From Candidatus Angelobacter sp. Gp1-AA117 (GTDB lineage: Bacteria; Acidobacteriota; Terriglobia; Terriglobales; Acidobacteriaceae): DNA of 37,096 bases. Numbering within the stretch: position 1 is the stretch's first letter; every line of letters begins with the position of its first letter. Below the pieces are notes generated by a model. That model had not been told where the DNA came from, made no database searches, and saw only the letters and a list, made by a program, of their open reading frames with translations. Of this stretch, positions 1-7,700 are shown piece by piece. The DNA lies in contig QHVI01000082.1 in assembly GCA_003223515.1 (NCBI GenBank), positions 1 through 37,096 of the forward strand, given 5' to 3'. The translations under genes and the position numbers were made by a program.

Positions 1-343
1 AATCTGCGGGATAACAACAGGTGGTCGGGTAGGGAGCCTGATCTTTGAATGGATCAATATCAAAATTCCCCGCCCTCACCATAAGCCTCACTGCTTATGG
101 ACGGATTACGGATTCCCTGCTTACGACTCTGGTCGTGCAGAGACTGTAGAGCGCTTCTGGCCTCTGTACTGCAATCAACTTTTCTCGGTGCTCTCAGTAC
201 CTCCGCGCTTCTTTGGTAAGAATTTGCATTTCCTTTCCTCTGTTTACTCGGTTCCTCAGCGTTGCAAAGATTTTGCCTTTGCTTGCAGGTTTGCTGCTCA
301 GAGGTAACTTGCGACCCCTGGGAAATCGCGCTAAGCTCCGCTC
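1..343. other. Intergenic stretch with a perfect hairpin and an eroded repeat
   Basis: No gene could be supported here. Bases 79-100 form a perfect 8-bp stem (CCATAAGC / GCTTATGG) with a 6-nt loop and no T-tract. Bases about 196-260 look like an eroded, antisense copy of the CGCAGAGGACGCAAAGG repeat family seen elsewhere in the window. Frame 1 closes at base 48, and frame 2 is open from the left edge to about 307 but has no protein-like character. Confidence 0.5.
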
Positions 344-511
344 ATGGCCAATGATTTTATTTGTGGCATCTGTGACCAGCCGGAAAAGAAATGCATTTGC
401 GAGCGGTACTGCTGCTACTGCAAGGCGCAATTCAATGTCCGGCTGTGCGAAGACGGCGTGTATTACTGCCAGCCCTGCCGCGAAGCCTGCGACCTGCAGG
501 CCCAGACATAA
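344..511 (+). CDS. Cys-rich zinc-ribbon-like microprotein
   Basis: A 55-residue protein with 11 cysteines (7, 10, 17, 19, 23, 24, 26, 35, 42, 45, 49). They are arranged as CxxC, CxC, CCxC and CxxCxxxC clusters, with charged residues between and no membrane segment. An in-frame TAA at 332-334 forces the start to be the ATG at 344. No clear Shine-Dalgarno sequence precedes it. The spacing suggests a treble-clef or double zinc-ribbon that binds one or two Zn ions, but I do not recognise the family. It ends just before a short-repeat array and lies upstream of a DNA glycosylase gene on the same strand. The evidence is the cysteine pattern: random translation would rarely give paired CxxC knuckles at this density. 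Function unknown. Confidence 0.6.
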   Translation: MANDFICGICDQPEKKCICERYCCYCKAQFNVRLCEDGVYYCQPCREACDLQAQT

Positions 512-513
512 GA

Positions 514-602
514 TTGGGTAAATGAGTAATTTGGTAATTTGGTAAATGAAGATTATGGCGAAGTTCATTTACTCATTTACCAAATTACCCATTTACCCAT
601 TT
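514..602. repeat. GGTAAATTTGG-type short tandem repeat array, inverted
   Basis: The array is built from variants of GGTAATTT and GGTAAATGA. The left arm (about 516-550) and right arm (about 562-600) are near-complementary over about 34 nt around a spacer of about 12 nt. The transcript could therefore fold into a long hairpin between the Cys-rich microprotein and the glycosylase gene. Related arrays lie at 14251-14269, 14398-14434 and 31601-31648. Confidence 0.8.
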
Positions 603-618
603 TTCTTTCCGGATTGCC

Positions 619-1410
619 GTGTCCAAAGCTTTAAGCTCAATCCGTGAATACTACCTCGCCTTGCTGCGTCGCTGGGGACCCCAGAACTGGTGGCCAGCGC
701 AGTCGCGCTTTGAAGTGATCGCAGGCGCTTATCTCACGCAGAACACCGCCTGGATCAACGTAGAAAAAGCCATGATGAACCTGCGCCAGGCGCGGGCGCT
801 CAGTGTAAGCAGGATTCGCAAGATACCCATCACTGAGTTAGAGCAGCTTGTGCGTCCTTCAGGGTACTTCCGGCAGAAAGCCCAGCGTCTGAAAACCTTT
901 ATCGCTTATCTGGATGAAAAATACGGCGGCTCGCTGGATCGCATGTTCTCCCAGGAAACACAGAAGCTTCGCGCTGAGTTGCTGGCCCTGAATGGCGTGG
1001 GACCGGAAACTGCCGATTCCATTCTGCTCTATGCGGGAAATCATCCGGTATTCGTAGTGGACGCTTATACGCGCCGCATTCTGGAACGGCACAGAATCAT
1101 CGGCAAAAAGATCGGCTACGAGGAGATCCGAAACCTGATCGAGAGCGCCATCAGCAGCACCGAACCGGAGTTGCTCAAGGTACTGGAGCAGGGGGCCGAG
1201 CCTCGCCATCCGGTTTCGCGCATGAGCCGCATGCAGCGTAGCCACCTGGCCCAGCATTACAACGAGTTCCACGCCCTGATTGTGAGAACCGGGAATGAGT
1301 TCTGCCGCAGCATTCCCCGCTGTGAAGGTTGCCCGCTGCGGCCATTTTTGCCCCGGCATTTCGTCCTCACGGGTGGGCAACAACCCCGCAGACGCCCGAA
1401 TCGTAAGTAA
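619..1410 (+). CDS. HhH-GPD DNA glycosylase, endonuclease III-like
   Basis: A 263-residue base-excision repair glycosylase of the helix-hairpin-helix GPD superfamily. The hairpin LNGVGPETAD (125-134) and the following VVDAYTRR place the catalytic Asp at 148. The Lys that makes E. coli Nth a bifunctional lyase (GVGRKT) is Glu130 here, so a monofunctional glycosylase, as in MagIII-like or MIG-like enzymes, is more likely. The C-terminal iron-sulfur loop has only Cys229, Cys235 and Cys238; the fourth ligand of the usual C-x6-C-x2-C-x5-C pattern is absent. The start is GTG at 619; no ATG lies near it. The substrate (alkylated, oxidised or mismatched base) cannot be told from sequence. It begins just after an inverted short-repeat array. 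Confidence 0.88.
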   Translation: MSKALSSIREYYLALLRRWGPQNWWPAQSRFEVIAGAYLTQNTAWINVEKAMMNLRQARALSVSRIRKIPITELEQLVRPSGYFRQKAQRLKTFIAYLDEKYGGSLDRMFSQETQKLRAELLALNGVGPETADSILLYAGNHPVFVVDAYTRRILERHRIIGKKIGYEEIRNLIESAISSTEPELLKVLEQGAEPRHPVSRMSRMQRSHLAQHYNEFHALIVRTGNEFCRSIPRCEGCPLRPFLPRHFVLTGGQQPRRRPNRK

Positions 1411-1438
1411 TAAGACACATCACAAGTGGGGGTTTACG

Positions 1439-1591
1439 ATGCTTTTGATTCTTGCTATAGCTCTATTGATCCTGTGGTTCCTGGGATTTGTAGCATTCCA
1501 TGTCACGACGGCGTTTATTCACTTCGCACTGGTGTTGGCACTGGTGCTTTTCGTCTGGCACATGATCGCCGGACGCAGAACCGCGGTCTGA
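1439..1591 (+). CDS. Small hydrophobic membrane protein, lmo0937/DUF5670-like
   Basis: A 50-residue protein made almost entirely of two hydrophobic helices (about 2-20 and 26-44) ending in a short basic tail (AGRRTAV). Size and pattern match the small membrane protein family lmo0937 (DUF5670), common in soil bacteria and of unknown function. The ATG at 1439 is chosen because a G-rich Shine-Dalgarno-like stretch (AGTGGGGG) lies just before it; upstream in-frame starts would extend into the glycosylase gene. It follows that gene by 28 bp and may share its transcript. The hairpin at 1619-1645 probably ends it. Confidence 0.72.
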   Translation: MLLILAIALLILWFLGFVAFHVTTAFIHFALVLALVLFVWHMIAGRRTAV

Positions 1592-1618
1592 CGATCCCGT
1601 CCATCTGAGTTGAATCGC

Positions 1619-1645
1619 GAGAGGCGTGGCGCGACCACGCCTCTT
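1619..1645. terminator. Hairpin between convergent genes
   Basis: GAGGCGTGG (1621-1629) pairs perfectly with CCACGCCTC (1635-1643) around a CGCGA loop, extended by an A-T and a G-T pair. It lies between the convergent ends of the small membrane protein and the YbjN-like gene and overlaps the latter's stop codon. There is no long T-tract, so bidirectional termination is an inference. Confidence 0.6.
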
Positions 1646-2174
1646 ACTGCTTCAGGTACGGCGCTACTTCCTTGCGCAGGTCCTGGCTGGCATAGTGTCC
1701 CAGGGCTGCATCAAGCGCCAGGGTGTCTGCGTCGGAACGGGCCAGCCACGTGCTGTTGGTGTACACGATAGCGTTGCCGTACACCACTACTTTGCCAAAG
1801 GTAAGATTGGCGTTCCATTGTGCTATCTGCTTGATGAGAGCGGTTGAAGGATTCGTGCCTTTGGGTAACTGCCCAAGCAAGAAGTCCATGGTGATGATCT
1901 GCAGCTTCTCGTTGTTGACATCGTCTCCAAGGGCGCTGAGATAGACGTAAAATCTCTCTGACTCATTGTTCTCTACAGTAATGACTGCAATGTACCTGCC
2001 GTCTTCCGTCTTGGTGAAGGGCATCTCCGCAGCCGTGAAAAGCGCTTCCAGCTTCTTACCCGAGGGCTGCGCCTGCGATTGCTTTTCCGCACCCTGCGAT
2101 TGTTGCGCACCTGAAGGCAAAGACGATCCCAGCACTGCAAACATGAACGCCATTGCCGCCACACGTCTCATCAT
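1644..2174 (-). CDS. Secreted YbjN-like protein
   Basis: A 176-residue protein with an N-terminal signal peptide (about 1-24, ending ...PSGAQQ), a Gln/Ser-rich linker, then an alpha/beta domain of about 125 residues. The pattern GRYIAVI...ERFYVYLSAL...FGKVVVYGNAIVYTN resembles the YbjN/type III secretion chaperone-like fold; that assignment is tentative. The start follows AAGGAG five bases ahead of a double ATG (MMRR). Either Met could be used, and upstream in-frame codons lack a ribosome site. It lies 66 bp downstream of the M48 peptidase gene on the same strand and is probably the last gene of that operon. YbjN-fold proteins often act by binding partners, so it could bind an envelope protein handled by the peptidase; this is inference. 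Confidence 0.75.
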   Translation of the reverse strand: MMRRVAAMAFMFAVLGSSLPSGAQQSQGAEKQSQAQPSGKKLEALFTAAEMPFTKTEDGRYIAVITVENNESERFYVYLSALGDDVNNEKLQIITMDFLLGQLPKGTNPSTALIKQIAQWNANLTFGKVVVYGNAIVYTNSTWLARSDADTLALDAALGHYASQDLRKEVAPYLKQ

Positions 2175-2240
2175 TCCTTCTCCTTTTGCAGTCACGAATG
2201 ATCTGCTTTGTCTCTGGTTTCCCAAAGTACTAACTATTGC

Positions 2241-4187
2241 TTAAAAACCTACTTGCCGTTTCGGCACCTGGCTGATCGCCAGCTCAATCACTTTGCCATC
2301 CTGAGTAAGTACGGCAATGCCCAGATCAGAGTAAAAGCGGTAATTCTGATTAGGGTCGAGGAGTTGCCGAAAATCATAATCAGCATCTCCGAGAAGCTGT
2401 TCCAGTTCGCTGACTGGCATTCCCACCCGGAGTTGCAGCGATTTTGCGCCCAGCCCCATCTCGCGGATGTTTATTGCCGGGGCTTTCTCTCCAGCAAGCC
2501 GGATCGCCAGCACCTCTTCTGTGCCTAGCACTTTGATTCCCTGACTCGCATAGTCAAACTGCATCAGGTTGGTGCCGCGCACCGCGGCACTGCTGGAACT
2601 CGCGGTTCCCAAAGCCTGCTTTGCCTCCGCCAGACTCTCACCTAACGCAATTCGATTTTTGCCAAGCTCCAGAGATGCGACAGGACGGTATTTCGCCAAG
2701 GTCTCCCCCAGCAAAACGCTCTGTGGCTTGGGATCTGTGCCCGATTGTTTGCATAGATTGGCATAATGCTGATACGCAAGCTGCCACCAGGCCAAAGAAG
2801 GCCCGGTCTGATGTAGATAGTTCTCCAACTCGGCAATCGCCAGCCTTTGCCGCTGCCCGTCAGGCGATTGCGCCAGCAGCAATGCGCGGTTATAAGCCAA
2901 AGCATTCGAGACCAGGTTGGCCGACCGCAGTGACGCTGGACTTTCCTTTTTCAGCGAGGTCTCAACCTGGCTGAGCGTGTTCATGGCTTTGTCACTGCTG
3001 CCTTGCGCTGCGTAGGCAACAGCGAGATTAATGTTTTCAGCCAGACGCGAAACCGGATCGAGAGAATCATCTCTGGCCGCCAGTTGCGCGGCCTCTTCCA
3101 GGAATTGTGCCGCCATCCCAGGATCTTTACCTGCAGGACGGAACAGGTAAGCAACTCCTAAGCTGGCTTTAGGAAGTGAGAGGCCAGGGTTGAGGCGGAT
3201 GGCTTCCCGCAATGCTCCAACCGCATCCCACCACAATTCCTCATTGATGCCACGAAGCTTGCCTTCCAGCGATTTCGGACGATGATAAAAGCCGCCGACC
3301 ACGATCTGCCCGACATCAAACCGGCGCAGGTCCTCGGTATCGAGCGCGTCAGCATATTGCATCAGCAATGAGTAGCCTAGGTTCGCCCAGGCATCGTAGG
3401 AGCCGGGAAAATCTTTGGTGACCTGCCGGAAGGCACGCTCTGCGAGTGGATAGTTCTGTACCAGCAGAAAGTAGACGCCGTTGTCGAAGGAACTCATGGA
3501 GCGCCATAGCGAGGCCTGTTTCTTATCGAGTTGGGCGATGCGGTCAAACCATGAAGGGTGATCGGCAGAGAGCCCTTCAAAAGAAGAGTAGTTCAACCCT
3601 GAGTCAATCATCTTGCGCATGGCTGCCAGTCCGCCCTGATAGGAGTATCCGGCGCGCAGGGCAAGTGTCATGCCCTTTTGATCAGCAGTTAGTTCCTGCT
3701 CACGGGTGAAGGTGGCGCGCAGGAATTCTGTATCGCCTGCAGGGGATTTTGTGTGGCCCAGAACGTGGTGCGCCAATTCATGTCCCAGCACATAGGCCAG
3801 ACGATCGGCGTCACCGGCAACGATGTTCTGCAATAATCCGTTGTAGCAAACTACAAGTGCGCGATCAGAGTCACCTTTTTTAACCACGGCGTAAGCATTC
3901 ACATCTTTTTTATCAATGATCTCCAGCGTGGGTGGCCAGGGAATACCATGCTGGGCCGGCACTACGGACAGCAACTGCTTGAATACCTGCCGCGCCAAGG
4001 TTTGATCAGCCTCCTTGACCTCGGCTGTAGCGCGCGTAGGCGCACTCAGTACGAGCAGCAGGCCAACTGAAAACAGCCCCAGCGTCGTAAAACGCGTAGC
4101 GATATGCGAACGATTTGTGTCTGGGCACGACTTTGGCTTTAGCCCCTGCACACTGTTCACAGCACTGGAATGTTTGGATAGGAACAT
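2241..4187 (-). CDS. M48-family zinc metallopeptidase with TPRs
   Basis: A 648-residue envelope peptidase. A hydrophobic stretch (about 33-54) looks like a signal peptide or anchor. The catalytic motif HELAH lies at 136-140 with third zinc ligand Glu165 in QELTAD, the M48 (HtpX/BepA/Oma1) arrangement. TPR-like helical repeats follow (about 220-480), with further helical repeats up to about 560. A C-terminal domain (about 575-648, LQLRVGMPVSELEQLLG...) resembles the small SmpA/OmlA-type beta domain. BepA-like M48-TPR proteins carry out quality control of outer-membrane proteins, and a similar periplasmic role is inferred. The start ATG is only 10 nt after the stop of the upstream small secreted gene, which supports an operon. 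The N-terminus is unusually long before the hydrophobic segment, so a later non-ATG start is possible. Confidence 0.88.
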   Translation of the reverse strand: MFLSKHSSAVNSVQGLKPKSCPDTNRSHIATRFTTLGLFSVGLLLVLSAPTRATAEVKEADQTLARQVFKQLLSVVPAQHGIPWPPTLEIIDKKDVNAYAVVKKGDSDRALVVCYNGLLQNIVAGDADRLAYVLGHELAHHVLGHTKSPAGDTEFLRATFTREQELTADQKGMTLALRAGYSYQGGLAAMRKMIDSGLNYSSFEGLSADHPSWFDRIAQLDKKQASLWRSMSSFDNGVYFLLVQNYPLAERAFRQVTKDFPGSYDAWANLGYSLLMQYADALDTEDLRRFDVGQIVVGGFYHRPKSLEGKLRGINEELWWDAVGALREAIRLNPGLSLPKASLGVAYLFRPAGKDPGMAAQFLEEAAQLAARDDSLDPVSRLAENINLAVAYAAQGSSDKAMNTLSQVETSLKKESPASLRSANLVSNALAYNRALLLAQSPDGQRQRLAIAELENYLHQTGPSLAWWQLAYQHYANLCKQSGTDPKPQSVLLGETLAKYRPVASLELGKNRIALGESLAEAKQALGTASSSSAAVRGTNLMQFDYASQGIKVLGTEEVLAIRLAGEKAPAINIREMGLGAKSLQLRVGMPVSELEQLLGDADYDFRQLLDPNQNYRFYSDLGIAVLTQDGKVIELAISQVPKRQVGF

Positions 4188-4197
4188 TCAGAGTAAT

Positions 4198-4608
4198 TTA
4201 CTGCAGCGGCCGCACATTCTTAGATTTCGTCGGACGTAGCTTTCTTGTATTAATCTTCGGCGCCTTTGACTCGGGAAAAACCACAGGACGTACGTTTGCC
4301 GCCGAAAGAAAGTTCGCTCTGGAAAACCCCGGAAAGGAATGCGCTTTGCCGGACGAAGGAAGATTCGCTTGGCTGAGGGCCGCTACCACATCCGGATGTT
4401 GGGTCGTCATCAGTGCGTGGCGATTCACGGCTCCCGGGCGCGCTACAGCACTGGATGGCATGCTTATGGGTCTGGCGGGATGGCTTGTACTGGCTTGCTT
4501 TGCCTCTGCCATCGCCGCTTGCCTGCTCGAAGAGGTATTCTGGGTTGCCGCTGCGGAGACGCCAGCCAGAAGCAATATCAAAGCCAAGAACGATCTCACC
4601 TGGAGCAT
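4198..4608 (-). CDS. Small secreted basic protein, unknown family
   Basis: A 136-residue protein with a clean signal peptide (MLQVRSFLALILLLAGVSAAA, cleavage near residue 21). The mature part is Ser/Ala/Pro-rich, low in hydrophobic residues and ends strongly basic (INTRKLRPTKSKNVR). A strong ribosome site (GGAGGAAG) lies nine bases ahead of its ATG, and its stop is 10 nt from the M48 peptidase start. These two facts choose this frame over the longer open frames on the other strand. It is the first gene of a secreted protein, peptidase and YbjN-like operon, divergent from the TPR-CHAT gene. I recognise no domain. It could be a substrate, inhibitor or partner of the peptidase; this is speculation from position only. 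Confidence 0.7.
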   Translation of the reverse strand: MLQVRSFLALILLLAGVSAAATQNTSSSRQAAMAEAKQASTSHPARPISMPSSAVARPGAVNRHALMTTQHPDVVAALSQANLPSSGKAHSFPGFSRANFLSAANVRPVVFPESKAPKINTRKLRPTKSKNVRPLQ

Positions 4609-4640
4609 CAGTGTTCTTCCTCCAATAAGAGAATGACTCT

Positions 4641-4658
4641 ATTGCATGAACTTGCAAT
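4641..4658. promoter_or_regulatory. Inverted repeat in the divergent promoter region
   Basis: ATTGCA and TGCAAT are perfect complements separated by TGAACT, giving an 18-bp dyad 33 bp upstream of the small secreted gene and about 120 bp upstream of the TPR-CHAT gene. The size and symmetry are those of a dimeric regulator's operator. Which regulator binds is unknown, and none is encoded next to it. Confidence 0.45.
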
Positions 4659-4776
4659 AAAAGTTAAGACTACCGGACTATTTATGAACCGGCGGGGAAG
4701 GATATCTCGCGCCACTTTAGTGCCTGAATGGCTTGGTTGTCAATTACACGTTACAGATAGTTCTCCTTGCGATAAT

Positions 4777-7700
4777 ATGTGCAAAACCATGCTGAAAACG
4801 GTCCGGCCTCAGGGACTACTCATAATTCTGGTACTCGCCGCCTGTGCATCAGGATGGGCGCAGGAGGCCAAGTCCCCGCAGGATTATGTGCCGCCAGAAC
4901 TGCAGGCCTCGGACCCGGAAGTTAAAACCTACCTTGATACAGCCGACCACTTGGCAAAAGAAGGTAAATACACAGAAGCTTTTCAGCAGGTTCAGCAGGC
5001 CTTGGATCTATGTATTCGCAAGAAATTGCCGGATAAGGGACTGCTGGAAGCCAAGCTTGCTACGGCTCTTTTTATGCAGGGCAATGTTGATGCCGCCAGA
5101 CAGCACTGGTTGACCGCACTCAAAGACTCCGGAATCACCGGGAATCTTGTTCTGCAGGCGGACACGTTGGTTGCCTTGTCTTCCTTGTCCCAAGCGACTG
5201 GGAAAGCTGATGAAGCACTGGATATGGCCAGCAAGGCGGTTGCTCTGTCGCGCAAGAGCGGGAACTTCTGGATCCAGTCGCGCTGCCTGGGAGAGATGGG
5301 AAGGCTGCAACTCACTCTTGGAAAACAAACTGAAGCCAGGGCTTCTGTAGAAGAGGCATTACGCCTTGACCGGCTCAACCAATATGGATGGGAGCCTACC
5401 CACCTTCTTTATCTAGCATGGGTCACTTTTGCCGATCCGGCCAAACTTGATCAAGGCATTCAACTCGCCAGTTCGGCGCGTGACCTGGCGATCAAACGCG
5501 AAGACTATGTGGCTTTCATGTTGACCTCCACTTCGCTTGGCCGGGCTTATGTTCAAAAAGGACAATTGAATGAAGGCATCGCCCTGCTGGAACGTTCGCG
5601 CGGAGGAATGGACGATCAGGGAAGATCTCTGTTCAAAAATCCTGTTTCCTATAAAGCCGGTATTGCTCTTCCCTATCCGCAAATTACATTTCTTGAAGCC
5701 ATCGCAGGCGCTTACCAGGCCGGTCATCGTACTGATGATGCGCTCAAGAGTTGGACAGAACTTTACGACGTAGCAAAAAGAGCAAGTTTCACCCTGGCTG
5801 CTGCGGAAGCAGCGCATAGCATCGGTGATATTTACCAGTCAAAAAAGGAATACTCCCAAGCTATTCGCTTCTATTCGTTAGCTGCGGAATCATGGGAGAA
5901 AGGAGGAAATGCAGAACGGCGGATTGATGCTTTGGGTTCAGAGGCGTTCATGCTGCTTCAAAACTCACAAAGTGAAGAAGCGTTGCGGGTCTATGATTCC
6001 CTCCTGCCTCTGGTGAAAGAAGCGAAAGATTCACGCCGGCAGTTTGTATTCAATCTTGCCATTGTTGAAACCGTACAACCAGGAGGGGGCCTGGAACGCA
6101 CGCAGAAAGCTCTAAGGGAAGCTGAATCTTTGCTGTCGCCTGATCTGACACTCGCAGGCGTAGACCCGAATTTGATCATGGAAATGTATGTGCGTCTCGC
6201 CGGAGTGTATGAAAAAAAGAACGAGCAGATCCCCATGCTGATCGCACTTGAAAAAGCCATGACGCCCGCTGAAGCCCTCGGCAAAGTTGAAGCAATGGTT
6301 CAGCTTGATCGCGAGATCGAAAAAGATCTCGCCGCTGCTCATGCAAAGGAAAAAGCAACCAGCTCCTATGAAGCGGAGGATTTTGCCACAGCATTGGCCT
6401 ATTTTGAACTCCTCCAGCATTTCGAGGAAACGGTTGCGCGGTGGAAAGGCAAATTAGACGATTACAACAGAGACGCAGATAATCAGCCACTGAAGAAAGT
6501 GCTTGAGATTCCCTTAAAGTTGATCCAGCAGGCAGATGGGCCCGTTGTGCTTGAAACCAATTTGAGAGCAATGGGGCCGATTGCGGCCAGGGTGAGATTA
6601 GAGGTGCTCACCTTGCTTTCAGACTATTACCTGCGGGAGCAACACCCGGAAAAAACAATTGAATTCGCTTCCGTCGCCCTATCCTACCTGCAACTTGGCG
6701 AGAATGAACAGCCCCGGAGTCTCGATGTGCGGGTAGTTTGCAGACTCGCCTATGCGCTGCTGATGCAAAAAGACCTTCCCAACGCTCTTCAGCGAGTAGG
6801 CACTTGTCTCAGCATTGCGAAAAAGCTTGGGGATGCTCAATTGCTGGGAATGGCCCACCAGCTTAATGTTATGGTGTTGCAGGCTGCAGGCCGCGAGAAT
6901 GAAACACAGGAGTCAAACGAGTATCTGAGGCAGCACGCGCCGGACGATCCGATGCATTATGTAGAACTGGCGCAGCTTAAGAATCAGCAAGGCAACCACG
7001 CTGGAGCCACTGAAGCCCTAAGGAAGGCGCTAGGCTTAATTGAAGCCCGCAAAGATCAAAAGCAGACAGCCTATGTGCATCTTGCTCTGGCCGATTCATT
7101 ACGTGCGGGAACACCGGGCAGCGATGAGGAACGCGCACATCTCGAAGCGGCTCTTTCTCTGTATCATCAACTGGATGATGTAGAAGCACAGGCAAGGGTC
7201 AGCACTGCTTTGGGCATATATTTCGCCGGCAAGCAAGACTCTGCTCAAGCCGTGAAATACTTTGATACAGCTTTACAGCTTTCCCGCCAGATAAAAAACC
7301 GGTCGGACGAAGCCTACGCGCTTTCTGCAATTGGAGACGCATACCGGATATTAAAAAAACCTGCCTTGGCGCTCAATTCGTACCGAAAAGCGGCTGAGAT
7401 CTACCATGGCATTCACGAGACTGCGGCAGAAGCATTCCAGCTAAAGGGCGAATCACAGGCATTGGATGATCTCCACAAATCAGAGGAGGCGCTTGTAACT
7501 GCACTTAAGGCAAAGTCTGTGGCCGACACGTCCGGGGCATGGCCAGCGCGTTATTGGACGCGGCATTATTTGTCTATCCTGTATTCGCAACGCGGAGATT
7601 ACCAGAATGCATTAACAGCAGACCGGCAGGCCCAAAGCGTTGCATCTGCAGCCGACCAGCCTCTGCATGCTGCCTGGGCCGGTTTGTTACTGGCAACCGA

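Noticed and set aside
2-307. Frame open from the left edge for about 100 codons on the plus strand
   Set aside because: The translation runs through an eroded repeat and a hairpin and has no domain-like or signal-peptide features. It could be the tail of an upstream gene but cannot be supported.
194-568. A 124-codon minus-strand frame
   Set aside because: It runs antisense through the Cys-rich microprotein and the first repeat array; its hydrophobic start is translated repeat DNA.
4115-4657. Longer open frames on both strands over the small secreted gene, and the upstream extension of the CHAT frame
   Set aside because: The 136-residue frame has a signal peptide, a strong ribosome site and tight spacing to the M48 gene. 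The competing frames have none of these, and the CHAT signal peptide begins at 4777.
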